Shown here one piece after another: positions 1 through 10,638 of a stretch of 64,000 bases of DNA. Location: the NCBI GenBank assembly GCA_023213395.1, contig CM041465.1, forward strand, positions 5,766,001-5,830,000, written 5' to 3'. Position 1 is the stretch's first letter. Each line of letters begins with the position of its first letter. The notes beneath the pieces were generated by a model that made no database searches, was not told the origin of the DNA, and saw nothing but the letters and a program-made list of their open reading frames with translations. A program made the translations under genes and the position numbers. The DNA comes from Cycas panzhihuaensis (lineage: Eukaryota > Cycadophyta).

Positions 1-1740
1 AGTCAAGTTTAGTATGATGTGCTTCTAGTTATTCCATACCAATAATGGCATCATAGTCTCTTAGCAATAAAATTTAGAAGTGGGCTTTTATGGACCACAC
101 TTCCCACTTAAGAGGACATGAGGGTATAAACTCTATCACCCTCCTCTTACTATCATTTGCCATATTAACAACCCATTTTTTAGTATGTGCTTACTTCTAG
201 AGATTATATTTTTCAACTAATCTAGAATGTATAAAATTATGGTCATTGCTAGAGTTAATTAATAATCTAAGGTTATGAACCATAATCTTACCTTCTACCT
301 GCACTATTATGAATTGGTGATCTACCTGTCTTCCTTCAATTACTACTTAAGCATACATCCACCATGCTTCCTTGGTGGCATCTACAGTAATAGGTTTTAC
401 TTCTATGTTATTTGCTTTACCACTAGTATAAACTCTTTAAGGACATTGGGCAATAAAATTCCCTCACTTATTACATATATAACACCTTATTAGGGCTTGA
501 TTTTATGAGGTATTTATAGTTGGTAGGTTTCACCTTGTGTTACCTTGTAGGAGATTGAAATTTCTACCTCCCTAATTAAATTGTTGAGCTCTAAAATTTC
601 TTCATTATTACCCTAACTTTATTAGTCTCTTTTCCTTCTAACTAAATGGCTTATTATGTTGTCTTATCCATTAATTCTCACAATGTTTGGCCTTATGAAT
701 AGTTTCCTCTAAGGTCTTTTACTCAAGTATCTTGATTTTATTTTATATTCCTTCTTTTAGCCCACTAAGGAACATGTTCACCTTTACTTTCTCCTCTTGT
801 ATATAAGGTACATACTACAACAACTCCATGAACTCTCTTTCATATTCATTTATCAAATTATTTCCCTATCTTAATTCATAGAAAGGCTCTACTTTCCTAT
901 CATAGTATTGTTTTGAAAGATATTTTTGTTTGAAATATTTTATAAACTTACTCTATTTGATGTCTCTTTCTTAAAAACCTTTCACTTTCTTATGGTGCTC
1001 CAATCATACAAATTCCTTACCTATCAAGTCATATATTATTACTCTTACATTCTCACTAGACTTAAAGTTGTTTAAGATAAAATACTTTTCCATATTGAGT
1101 AACCAAGATTTTGATTATCTTCCTTCTTAACTTCTCCACTAAAAGTTGGAAGCTTTATCTTTCTCATCTTAAATTGCAGTGTATTCTACCTACCTTCATG
1201 CCCTCTATATCTTAACCTTGGGGTTTCATTGGAGGATGTTATGCTTGTAGAGTGACATTACTCATTACATTCTCATGTTCTATGTTTAGTTCTTCTACTT
1301 GAGTGTTTCTAAGATGACTCTTCTCATGATCTACTTCTCCCATTGGTTCTTATATTCTAAATCCTTTCAAACCTCTCTTGCCCCGTGGTCCTTTGGATAT
1401 TATAGAATATAACTTCATGATTCTTGATAATCGTCTTTATAGATTTTTAATTGCTCTTGTATGCTTGGGATTGTCTTTACCAATGCTACCAATACATCAT
1501 TTTATGGGCTTGTCCTATGCCTTGGAAACTTCTTTCTTTCCAAATATTTTATATCAATATTAAATTAGCCCTCTTGGGTTAAATATGTATCATCTTTGAA
1601 CTTGTCTATTCTATGTTCTCATTACCTCTATGTCTCAATTTAATATTCTACTAAATACTACTTTAGAAAATATGATAATATTTAGGTAATATGATAACTT
1701 ATTAACTCTTATCAACTTTAAATTTGTTATATCAAAGGTG
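1..1740 (-). pseudogene. Ty3/gypsy (chromovirus-like) gag-protease remnant
   Basis: Read on the minus strand, this is the N-terminal half of a Ty3/gypsy polyprotein. Coordinates about 750-960 give a Retrotrans_gag-like stretch with motifs YDRKVEPFYELR and NEYEREFMELL, then YVPYIQEEKVKV. A single zinc knuckle follows at 443-484. The protease end near 1-60 reads YDAIIGME, the conserved segment before the WL of chromoviral proteases, with a stop where W is expected. Several in-frame stops and probable frameshifts break it. Gag would bind element RNA and build the particle; the protease would process the polyprotein. RT and the rest lie left of the window. The PBS at 1761-1777 sits directly upstream, so the order PBS-gag-PR is intact. 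The lineage (Tekay/Del-like) is inferred from the PBS context and the protease motif, not from a phylogeny. Confidence 0.8.
443..484 (-). other. CCHC zinc knuckle of the gypsy gag, His position mutated
   Basis: The minus-strand frame reads C-X2-C-X4-[H]-X4-C with the spacing of a retroelement nucleocapsid knuckle. The third ligand is Asn instead of His, and a stop lies between the second Cys and that position, so this copy could not bind zinc normally. Confidence 0.75.
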
Positions 1741-1760
1741 GTATTTATCATCCTTCTAAA

Positions 1761-1777
1761 CCTAGGCTCTAATACCA
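1761..1777 (-). other. Primer-binding site of the left gypsy element
   Basis: On the minus strand the sequence is TGGTATTAGAGCCTAGG, one substitution from the TGGTATCAGAGCC complement of initiator tRNA-Met used by many plant LTR elements. It marks the junction between an upstream LTR (higher coordinates) and the gag leader. Confidence 0.8.
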
Positions 1778-1779
1778 AT

Positions 1780-2175
1780 TTTCATAACCCTTATGGCTGT
1801 TATATTCTAAATATTAATTGAGACAACCCAACCTACTTTGATAAACTTGAATGTAGTGCAATTAAGATGTAGTGATAATGTAGTAAGTATTTATAGTAAT
1901 TCTACCAACCAATTATATACTAATCTTAAGTTTACAAAGGCTTTAGTAAGAGTAAAGTGTAGCAGAATATATAAGAAACTTAGCTAAATATAGAATGCTC
2001 ATTTATTATGTGAGATATAATCTCTCTATAAATACAAAGAGGGTTTAGTAACCACTTACTATATGTAAGCCACTTGTCAACCTTAAAATAAAGAGTGAAT
2101 ACTACATAACCCTCATTAATTAAATATACAACTTAAAGTCTTATCATAGATAAAACATTATTCTTACACTCTCTC
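1780..2175 (-). repeat. LTR-like stretch between a copia end and a gypsy PBS
   Basis: This stretch is bounded on its minus-strand 3' side by the gypsy PBS. On its 5' side lies a purine-rich sequence (AAGAGAGAGTG) just after the end of a copia RNase H. The minus strand carries a TATTTATAG box near 2038-2050. Both borders have the grammar of an LTR edge, but they belong to different superfamilies, so I cannot assign the LTR to either. No second copy is present in the window. Confidence 0.45.
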
Positions 2176-2540
2176 TTAATATTTTATCTATCTTAAACCA
2201 AGCTTATTTCTAAAAAAATAAAATTCATCTTTACTGAGAGATGTTATAAAGATATCATCAACTTGTTCATTCATTGTATAATGCATTAGCTCAATTTCTT
2301 TATTCTATACATTTTTTTCAAATGAAGTGATGATGCACTTTAATGTGTTTAGTTCTAGCATGGAAAACTATATTCTTTTTCAACTCTATTATGCTTTGAT
2401 TATTATAATAAAGAATTATTGGACCGTCTTGCTTTTAATTTAGATCTATTATCAACTATCTCAACCATATTACTTCACTAGATATGCTTATTACTGACTT
2501 GTATTCTACCTTTATAGATGATAAAGAAATGGTTACCTTT
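2150..2540 (-). pseudogene. Ty1/copia RNase H C-terminal fragment
   Basis: The minus strand reads as the end of a copia Pol: SSEVIWLR, then a degenerate NNQS (normally DNQS), then HARTKHIKVHHHFI, then the tail ending in KLGL-like residues. These are the standard C-terminal RNase H landmarks of Ty1/copia. The fragment starts abruptly at 2540, where the plus-strand LTR at 2541 begins, so that element probably inserted here. Several stops are present. Integrase and RT of this copy are not in the window, and it is unlike copia A and B in sequence. Confidence 0.78.
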
Positions 2541-2956
2541 TGTTAGTGATAGTTAACTTAGCTTAACTATAACTTAATGCTTCATTAGGGTTAATTAGTA
2601 TATGTAGGTGCAATAAACAGACATGTCCATTGGTGAAAAGACATGATGAAAAAATATGACCTTACATGGTACCATTTTAGGGTATATATATTCATGCCTC
2701 CTTGATATTCAAATTATCAACTCAAGATCATGTGATCTCAACAATCTTTTCATGCTCTATCTCACCTCTGAAACACTTTGTATTGTTTTATGTTTAGTAT
2801 ATTAAAACATTGTGTTGGTGGGTTTTCTCTTTTAGGAGTTTCCCACGATATATTTAGTGTTTGAGTCCTCTTATAAATGATCTTGGTATATAACAGTCTT
2901 GGCCTCTGCTTGGATTGATAATAAACCTGCAACCTATATATACATAAACTCTCACA
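2541..2956 (+). repeat. 5' LTR of a third copia-type element (copia C)
   Basis: The LTR begins TGTTAGTGATAG directly after the interrupted copia RNase H. It ends CTCTCACA immediately before a perfect TGGTATCAGAGCCT. It is 416 bp long, with a TATA-like run (GGTATATATATT) near 2680. The TG/CA ends and exact PBS adjacency define it well. A matching 3' LTR is not in the window, so target-site duplications cannot be checked. Confidence 0.75.
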
Positions 2957-2970
2957 TGGTATCAGAGCCT
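2957..2970 (+). other. Primer-binding site (initiator tRNA-Met type)
   Basis: TGGTATCAGAGCCT, an exact match to the common plant retrotransposon PBS, abuts the CA end of the LTR at 2956. Confidence 0.85.
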
Positions 2971-3478
2971 GAGGAAGCAAGGATTGATGTTATAACTTAG
3001 ATCTGAGACTAGAAATGAGTGAATCTATCACTAATTGATCAGATTCAGAGATTGGAGATCATAGATAAAGTTAGCACTGAGATAAGAGGCCATATGGAGT
3101 TGTAAAATGTATTTGGGATCCTCATACACTTGTGGCACCAACATTGAAAGCTAAACAAGAAGTTGGGCATCAAGGTAAGCCATACAATGTTGTTAAAGCT
3201 CATATTGGGAATATAAAATTAGTATTAGGAAATTTTAAAGGTTCTAGAACACTGCTCATTTATGTTAGTCCCCAAAATCAACTTGTACAATAAATAATAA
3301 GTCTAGTGACCATTCAAAATAAATTGTTGCCCTTCCAAAGCATTGCAACTATACATTTATATGTATATGAAATATTTAACATTTCAATAAAATATTATCA
3401 TCAAAGCTAATCTTACTCTTTGTAAATCCATGACTATTGAATGTTGCCATTGATCGTTGCATTTTAGAAGGCATTAAA
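2971..3478 (+). other. Leader of copia C, truncated at a junction with copia A
   Basis: This stretch follows the PBS and holds no open frame of note. At about 3478 it joins sequence homologous to the leader of copia B (from about 36733). The two sides share a short ATTTTCAAG-like match at the junction, suggesting microhomology-mediated joining. Whether a copia gag begins near 3015 cannot be decided. Confidence 0.45.
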
Positions 3479-5369
3479 TATTTTCAAGTTATTATGATAG
3501 CATATTTTGTATTGTTTACTTTTTCTTTCTCTTTTACATTTTTGGAAGCATAATACAAGGAGTTGTAAGGCCCAAGGATTCCAATCCTTTGCTGGCCATT
3601 TATGCTATCTCATTCTTCTTCTTCTTTTCCCTTTTTTGTCCATTTAACAAGGGGAAATGCTGCCAAAATTTTTCTAGCATTTAAAAGAATGATTGTAAGG
3701 GGAGGTTTTACCCATTTTTTTAAAAGAATTTTGAGACATTTAAAATATCTATCATTGTATGCTCTCACCTTGCCCATATTGGGATCCTGGTGATCAAGAA
3801 ATGATGGAAATTTCATATGGTATCATGTGTTAATGAGATATTAGCAAGCTGAAATTTCTGCAAAAATATAATTTGATTACTGAACTTCACAGGTATACAA
3901 AATCTTCTACAGAGCTCTAATTGAAGTGATTCTAATTGTCAAAGATGAGGATTTGAGTCTACTTTCCATCACAAAACCTGACACCTAATTTGGATGTCGT
4001 ATGAGGAAGTTATTGATGTTTTAGTGAACAACAATTAGTTTTAGTAAGAATTCTAGAAAAATATAATTTTCTAAATTTGCGGGGCTATCAAAAACTTTCC
4101 AGAACTTATTTGGACCTGATTCCACTTCCTAAAGATGAAGTTCTGAGTCTAGTTTTTAGCACAAAATCGGTACTCCATTTCGACATTGTGGGAGAAAGTT
4201 ATTGTTGATTTAGTAAAGACTACATTTTTTGTATTAACAATAAAAAAAAAGGTGAAAAAAATTTCTTCCTTCTTTTTATAAGGCTTAAAAGCCCATTGTA
4301 AAAGTGAGAAAAAACACTTGGATTAGAGAAATATCTGGTGTCCTCACTTGCTTATTAGCATTGCATTTTAGCACTCTAAAGACACTTCAAGCAATCACTC
4401 CAAGCAAGCATTCTATTTTCAGTTAAATGTACATTTGATGCAATTTGATAATCTTTTCACTTTTTCTAAAAGGAACGCATCATGTATGCTATTTTCTTCC
4501 ATCTTGTACCCATTCACATACTCACCAAGGTTGATATACCTTGGTTGGCAAAATATCGTGCCATAAAGGAGGTGTGGGTTTCAAGTTGGGACTAGACTAA
4601 ACCGGAATATTGGTGAGGTTTGGTTAGCCATACCATCATGCCTCAATCAGGGAACATCCTGATAACCAACCAGGAAAACAAAAACTTTAATATAAGATTA
4701 AAATATACCTTATCCAATATCCATCATAGCCATGGGTATGCACATACCACTCTTTAGAGGAGGTATATAACTATTCATTGGTGAACTAGGTGAGGATTGG
4801 GAGTACTTGGGCTCCGTTGTGACTTAGATTTCATCACCAAGCATAATTATGGGTATTACGGGTGAAGGCTAACTTAATTCTACTAGAAGCCTAGGCATCC
4901 CTTTAACAACCTCAACTACATGTTTGACACAAGTTAGAGGTTATTGGGTTGATTACACATCCTACATTTGAGTTTCAAGTTGTGTAAACCTAATGATGTT
5001 AGCTTCTATATTGGCCTACAATCTTGTATATTGATCACTTACTTATTTGTAAAAAGTGATCCATAGTGTAATCACAATCATAGTACTCCTCATATTCCTG
5101 CTATGTCAGGTTAAATATTTGCCACAAGTGTTAGTGGCCAATTTTTATCATAGTGCTTCTCATATTCTTATTGCGTCAGGTTAATATTTATCACAAGTGT
5201 TGGTGACTTTTCTCTAAGTTACTCCCTTCATATTTGAGCAACCATTCTCACTTCTTCTTCCTTCTGCTACACTTCTTTATTAAATTTCCCATTTGTAAAT
5301 AGTGACCGATCATTTATTGCCATCACTTTTATAGTTCCTTATTCATTTCTTCCCTTCTTAAAAGACACC
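3479..5369 (+). other. Long untranslated leader of copia A
   Basis: About 1.9 kb without a supported gene, colinear with 36733-38702 in copia B. It contains the phrase TACAAGGAGTTGTAAGGCCC, conserved in both copies, and near its end a 70-bp repeat. Confidence 0.65.
5078..5215 (+). repeat. Tandem repeat in copia A leader, 2 units
   Basis: Two diverged copies of a unit beginning TCATAGT and ending near CACAAGTGTTRGTG start at 5078 and 5148, a 70-bp period. The same repeat in copia B has three units with a 69-bp period. Confidence 0.8.
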
Positions 5370-6340
5370 ATGTCTTCATAGTTCAAGCAAAATATGAATT
5401 GCATTCTAAAAGGGAAAGAAAATTGGGACATGTGGTTCACTGGTGTCAAAAATATTGCAAAGTATGAAGGTCTATGGAGATATCACTTACAACCTACACC
5501 ACCTGTTGTAGCTACAACTACCACAACTGCTTCAGCAGGAGGTGGTCCAACTACTCCCATTAAAGCTGCAACTAAATTCCAATGGGAACTTGATGATGAT
5601 AAATTTGTGTAGGGATACTACTTGTCACTGGTTATTCCCTGCATAATCTCATTGATGAAGCTGTACATGATACATCATGGAAAGTTCTTAAAGTTCTTAA
5701 GAAAAAAATTGACACTAAATCAGACTTAGAATTTGTTCACTTAGTGTTGAAGATGAATAAATTAAAATGCAGAAAGGACATACAAGTGAGACAATCAATC
5801 TCCTTCATCCAATCAAGCAAGCCATTGATAAAGATTTTAAAATTCAATGCATTACATGGGCTTTCTTGATTCAGTCATGTCTCCATATCCCAGATTATAA
5901 AAATCTATTGGGAAGTCTTCAATCTAGTGGCACTTTGAAGAGCCTAAACTTTGAGGATCTTGTCGATAAGTTCATTGAATTTGATAAGACCTTTGCTACC
6001 AACTTTGCCACTACATCAGATCTAGTTGATTCTACTTTTGAAGTGGAAGAAGATCTTTGTTACACCAAAAATCAAGGTCAATACTCTCGTAGAGGTTGTA
6101 ATTCCCATGGAAGAGAAAGAGGTAGACAACAAGGACAATGTCCTCTTAGTCAATAGGCTCCTCAATTCTAACAAAAATAGTCTCAAGGCCAAGGCCAAAA
6201 TAATCAACCTGGACCTAGATCCAATAATCAGAGACAATCCAACCAGTCCAATACTTGGATTGGAAATCAAACAATCATGTGCCAAAGGTGTAATAGAAAA
6301 GGACATTATGCCAAAAATTGTAGAATTGCCACCAACAAAC
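5370..6340 (+). pseudogene. copia A gag
   Basis: Gag of a Ty1/copia element, which would package RNA. The likely original start ATG at 5370 is followed by a TAG at 5379-5381, also present in copia B. An in-frame ATG at 5394 restarts the frame, reading KGKENWDMWF, a typical copia gag N-terminal motif. A stop at 5610 and frameshifts follow. The middle part (5767-6156) has the helical stretch ending FEDLVDKFIEFDKTF and a polar Arg/Gly/Gln-rich tail. An intact CCHC knuckle lies at 6280-6321 in a shifted frame. Overlapping long frames here on both strands are shadows. Confidence 0.8.
6280..6321 (+). other. Intact CCHC zinc knuckle of copia A gag
   Basis: Reads CQRCNRKGHYAKNC, a perfect C-X2-C-X4-H-X4-C. 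The homologous copia B site has lost the last Cys. Confidence 0.9.
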
Positions 6341-6549
6341 TACCAAGTTATCAATAGTGCCATGGTGCACATAATGTTGATAATACTTCTTTTGAAGATG
6401 CTTTTGGTGGAACACAATTTGTTCATGCACACCTTCAAAGAATTGGGACCTCTTCATCAAATGTTGTTTATAGATCCACTAAGTATATTAAGGCTCATTG
6501 TGGCTATGCTTATTCACTTTTACCTTCACCACTTAGAGTTGCAAATAGT

Positions 6550-6975
6550 GCTATCTCAAATACTTCATCGTGGATTATGGATACTGGAGCAACATAACAT
6601 ATGACTTGTCATTACCAGTTCTTTCAAGATTTTAACTCTGAAGTTTGCGGTATTGTACACATGGCTGACAAATCATCTCAGCTAGTCAAAGGACTTGGAA
6701 CTGTTTGCCTGAAACTCCCAGGCCTTCCAGATTTTACACTTGTTGATGTTTTATATATTCCTGCTCTAAAGAAAAATCTTCTCTCCATGTCCACCCTTGT
6801 CTCTCATGGATTTGATCTGAGTGTAACTGTAAACAATCAAACTCTCTATGTCATTCACCCTCCTTCAAATGCTGTGGTTGTGACCAAAATTCTTGATGGC
6901 AAACTTTTTCGCCTAATTAGCTCACCATCCTCTAAAGCCAACTATGTTGATGATGAATTTACTTTTACCACACCC
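6550..6975 (+). pseudogene. copia A aspartic protease
   Basis: The active site reads MDTGAT at 6577-6594. The next codon is TAA at 6595, where copia B has CAA (Gln), a C-to-T change of the kind expected from methyl-cytosine deamination. The frame then runs on through VDVLYIPALKKNLLS, the conserved copia protease segment, to 6975. The protease would cut the polyprotein. Apart from this stop the domain is well preserved. Confidence 0.85.
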
Positions 6976-7180
6976 TGACTCCTCAAAAGTTGTCCCAAAT
7001 AGCTCTATGGCATGCTCATATGGGCAATATCAAAATTGATCATTTAAGAGAACTACAAGACACTCTTCCTGGTTTGCCTAAGTTCCCCTCTAAGCCCTTT
7101 AAATGTGAAGCATGTGTTATTGCTAAATCTCAAAGAAAACCCTTTCCTTGTAGTCAGTGGAAATCTAGCCAACCTTTGTA
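6976..7180 (+). pseudogene. copia A GAG-pre-integrase (zinc-binding) domain
   Basis: Reads LWHAHMG, about 30 residues, then KCEACVIAKSQRKPF: the H-H-C-C zinc-binding N-terminal domain of copia integrases. The second His is replaced (HMGN where LGH is usual); copia B keeps MGH but has Tyr for the first His. A stop follows at 7180. Confidence 0.82.
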
Positions 7181-7760
7181 GCTTGTACACTCAGATATAT
7201 GTGGTCTTATTCCCATCCCTTCTCTCAAACAGAAGTGGTACTATATTACTTTCATTGATGATTTTACTAAGAAAGTATGGGTTACTTTTCTTGCAAAGAA
7301 AGATGAAGCTTTTTCTATGTTTCAAGCTTTCAAGGCCTACATGGAAAATGAATCTGGATTCATGATCAAAATACTCAGGACTGATAATGGTGGCGAGTAC
7401 ACATCTAATGAGTTTGAATCGTACCTACGTCAACATGAAATCAAACATCAGATCACTGTTGCAGGTACACCTTAGCAAAATGGAGTTGCCAAGTGCATGA
7501 ATAGGACCATCATGAATATGGCTTATGCTATGCTGGTATATAAGAATGTCCCTATCTATCTTTGGGCTGAGGCTATTTGACCATCGTATTGCATCAACAC
7601 TATTAGTCCCTCCAAGATCGGCCCCTCTCCACATGAAATGTGGTATGGACAAACCCCCTCTATCTCTCACTTTAGAATTTTTTGCTCTACTTATTATGCT
7701 CATATTCTGGAGAAACATGGAAATAAGCTCTAAGATAGAGCCATCAAAGGCATCTTTGTC
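7181..7760 (+). pseudogene. copia A integrase core, catalytic Glu lost
   Basis: rve-type DD35E core. The first Asp is in HSDICG (7194-7196). The second is in TDNGGEYTS (7383-7385). At 36 codons beyond the second Asp, the expected Glu is AAG (Lys) at 7491-7493; copia B has GAG at the homologous codon (40832-40834). Stops occur at 7180, in the TPxQNG segment and near 7578. The downstream LWAEA motif is recognisable. Integrase would join the cDNA to the chromosome; this copy should be inactive. Confidence 0.85.
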
Positions 7761-8400
7761 AGATACCCTATGGACAAAAAGGGATACAAGGTTTTCATAC
7801 CTTCACAGCACAAAATCATCATCACTAGAGATGTTATCTTTGCAGAGACTGAAGATCAATTACTTAGACTTAACTCCAAGATGCCTTCATACTGATTTAA
7901 TGATGCCATTGAATTTGATGTCCAGATTCCAAAATTTAGAGGGGGAGATACTGAACAGTTGCTCAAAATCTTAGAATCTGACAATAGAGCCTTAGAGGAT
8001 ACAAGTTGTTACTCCAAGCCAATGTGTACACATCCAGCACTAGCATTTATGAATAGCCAAGTTAACAAAGGCAAAGCCATAGCAGAAGGATCATCTTCTC
8101 CAACATCTATGACTAGCCCATCTTCTCCAGCATTGTCAACTTCCTCCTTGCCAAATATTTCACATGATCCTTTTCAGGATCAAAATGAAGATCAAGAGGT
8201 TGTGCAAATAAAAACCTCATTCCCAACTCAAGGTTTTCATGAAGTCTACCAGCTACACTAGGACATGCGACCAGATGAGGTAGCCAAAATTGGTACTAGA
8301 AGTGCCCATAGAGCAAGGATGCATGAATCACATTCCATTGAGCTTGAACCAACAGAACTGCATCTTTCTCTTAATGAAGATCCTCTAACATACCAAGAAG
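7761..8400 (+). pseudogene. copia A integrase C-terminus and linker to RT
   Basis: Homologous to 41100-41700 in copia B. It includes the segment around KGIFVRYP, characteristic of the C-terminal part of copia integrases, then a Ser/Pro-rich linker near 8090-8180 and the EVVKHAAWKNSMNEEY start of RT. Function beyond spacing cannot be told. Confidence 0.7.
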
Positions 8401-9250
8401 TTGTAAAGCATGCAGCTTGGAAAAATTCCATGAACGAAGAGTATTAATCTCTTATTAAGAACGGTACATGGGAGCTTATTGATCTACCACTTGGAAGAAA
8501 GGTAGTTCAAAATAAATGGGTGTTCAAAAACAAGTATAGATCAGATGGCACTGTAGAAAAACACAAGGCGAGGTTGGTAGTAAAAGGATTCATGCAAAGG
8601 CAAGGCATTGACTACATTGAAATCTTTGCTCCTACAACCAAGTGGCCTACAATCAGAACTCTTATAGCCTGGGCTGCTCAATAGGGTTGGAAAATCCACC
8701 TGTATTTCTCAATGGGGACCTTAAAGAAGAAATTTATATGGCTCAGCTAGAAGGATACGAGATTGACGGTTAGGAGCATAAAGTTTACAAGCTCAAAAAG
8801 TCCTTGTACAGCCTAAAGCAAGCCCCTCGTGCTTGGTTTACTAAGTTATCTGAAAGAATGAGGTAACTTAGATATGAGGTTTGTGACTATCAAGATATTG
8901 ATGCAATATTATTCATCAAGCACCAAAATGATAAAGTCACTTACCTCTTAATCTTTGTGGATGACATTCTCATAACGGGGAATAGTGAGCAGGTAATCAG
9001 CCAGCTGAAGAAGGACCTTGCTAAAACTTTCAAATTGTCTAACCTCAGGTTGATGAAATATTACTTGGAAATTAAAGTAACTCAAAAGGATGGCAAAATA
9101 TTTCTCTCCCAAGAAAAATATATCAATGATCTTCTAACAAAGTTTCAGTTGGAAGGTACTCGACCAGTGGATACACCTATGGAGCCTAATATTAAACTCT
9201 TAGTTGATGGTGATAATAGGGAGGTAGATGCAACACTCTACAGGCAACTT
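8380..9250 (+). pseudogene. copia A reverse transcriptase with a 16-bp deletion
   Basis: RVT_2 family. Seen in order: NGTWELIDLP, QNKWVFKNKYR, KARLVVKGFMQ, a junction at 8700/8701, QAPRAW (through a frameshift), then the catalytic VDD at 8957-8965 in LIFVDDILITGN. From 8957 a 207-codon frame runs through KYYLEIKV and TPMEPN. Compared with copia B, 16 nt are missing at 8700/8701, removing the Asp of LDVKTAF and shifting the frame. A polymerase without that Asp would be dead. Confidence 0.88.
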
Positions 9251-9890
9251 GTAGGTAGTCTCATCTATACTACCAATATAAGGCTAGATATTGCACACTC
9301 TGTTAGCATTCTTGCAAGATTCATGACAAATCCTAAGCAGAATCAATGGCAAGCTGTAATACGAGTGTTGAGGTACCTAAAGATGACTAGCAAATATGGT
9401 TTGTTGTATGAACCTAATGTAGAATTTAAGCTTTATGTATATACAGACTCAGACTTTACCGGAGATAAAGACATAGGAAGATCTATGTCTAGGTATGTAA
9501 CATTTTTTGGAACAGCACTAATATCATGGAGATCCATATGGCAGAAGATAGTTGCAGACTTAACTGCCAAAGTTGAGTAGATTATTGCTTCTAAGACAAG
9601 TAAGGAGGTGATATGGCTTAGAAAATTGTTGAATATATTAAATGCCACCCAAACAAGTTCTACTAGCTTACATGTTGATAATCAATCTATAATCTAGATA
9701 GCTAAAAATTTTATATTTCATGATTGTACAAAACATATAAGTACAAAAGTCCATAGGATTAGAGAACTAGTTCATGATGGCACAATTCAACTGGAGTACT
9801 GCCCCATAGCAGATCAAGTGGCTAATATCTTTACCAAACCAATGAAGAGGGTGAAGTTTGAACAATTCTGAAAGCAACTCAGCCTTAGGG
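9251..9890 (+). pseudogene. copia A RNase H
   Basis: Copia RNase H with YTDSDFTGD (first Asp), SWRS, a degenerate AKVE then stop at 9578 where TEAEY is expected, WLRKLL, DNQSI and TKHISTKVHRIRE, ending near ANIFTKP. It would remove the RNA strand during reverse transcription. A stop follows NQSII. The domain closes Pol; no further gene lies before the PPT. Confidence 0.85.
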
Positions 9891-9941
9891 CCTCCATCTC
9901 TGACTGGTTGAAGGAGATGAAAATAGGACCATCATACTATG

Positions 9942-10040
9942 TCTCATTCGTGAAAACCCCTTATGGGCGCAAAAGGACAAGAGCAAGTCTTTGCTCTATC
10001 CCATTCGTGAAAACCCCATGTGGGCGTGAAAGGATAAGGG
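9942..10040 (+). repeat. 57-bp tandem duplication after copia A Pol
   Basis: CATTCGTGAAAACCCC occurs at 9945 and again at 10002. Copia B has a single copy of this segment (near 43279), so the duplication arose in copia A or its recent parent. Confidence 0.85.
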
Positions 10041-10329
10041 TTGGATCATTTTAGAAAATTGAAACCTGTGCAAACCTAAAAGGGCATGGGGGATGACCAA
10101 ATGGTATATGGAGACTCAGTAGATTTTAGCTACAAAATTCATTGTATTGATTGGCTATCTGGCTACATTTAAAGAGCTGCTTAAGTGAGGTTAGTAGATT
10201 AGAAAATTTATGGATTTTCTTCTCCATGAGGGTTTACCATAAAAGTGTCATAGTAGTTTTCTTTATAAGAGGTTCAAATGAAGACCTCATAGGATAGAAT
10301 AAAATAGGATGAAATGACCTTCTACCATT

Positions 10330-10340
10330 AAGGGGGAGAT
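10330..10340 (+). other. Polypurine tract of copia A
   Basis: AAGGGGGAGAT directly before the TGAAAAGGG start of the 3' LTR; the same tract precedes the copia B 3' LTR. Confidence 0.85.
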
Positions 10341-10638
10341 TGAAAAGGGTTAATGACATAAGGTCATTACATTAGTTGATTATTTCGAAAAAGGGTCTTA
10401 AGTGAACTTTAAATTACATCACTTAAGTGAAATGCACTTTCATATGCATTATGTGTAATTTCATTTCAACTAACTCTAATGCTCCCTCTCTCAATATAAA
10501 AGTAAAAGCTTAATGGAGGAGATTCATTCTTACCTCCCCATTTTGTGAGAGCTACTTTCTTTCTCTCAGGTCTCTCTTACTTTTATGTTTGCCTTTGTGT
10601 TTAGTGCATGGAGATGACAGATAGATCCACTCTTTTCA
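10341..10638 (+). repeat. 3' LTR of copia A (298 bp)
   Basis: Starts TGAAAAGGGTTAATG and ends CACTCTTTTCA, exactly the same length as both copia B LTRs. A CT-rich leader and CTCAATATAAAAG near 10492 look like the promoter region. Confidence 0.9.

Larger units (their letters stand above)
3479..10638 (+). mobile_element. Copia A: Ty1/copia element lacking its 5' LTR
   Basis: This is the same family as copia B (36313-43915), colinear from the leader to the 3' LTR. Order on the plus strand: leader, gag, zinc knuckle, protease, GAG-pre-integrase, integrase, RT, RNase H, PPT, 3' LTR (10341-10638). The 5' LTR, PBS and about 120 bp of leader are missing, replaced by unrelated copia C sequence at 3478. 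The right flank AAAGG (10639-10643) continues into the Gypsy-2 LTR and matches the uninterrupted LTR copy at 47500. Insertion was therefore into that LTR, followed by loss of everything to the left. Stops, frameshifts and lost catalytic residues make it non-autonomous. Confidence 0.88.

Noticed and set aside
6026-6604. 192-codon plus frame overlapping copia A gag and protease, with a similar frame in copia B (39429-39932)
   Set aside because: It is the +1/+2 shadow of gag and the zinc-knuckle region; the CCHC and DTG motifs lie in other frames.
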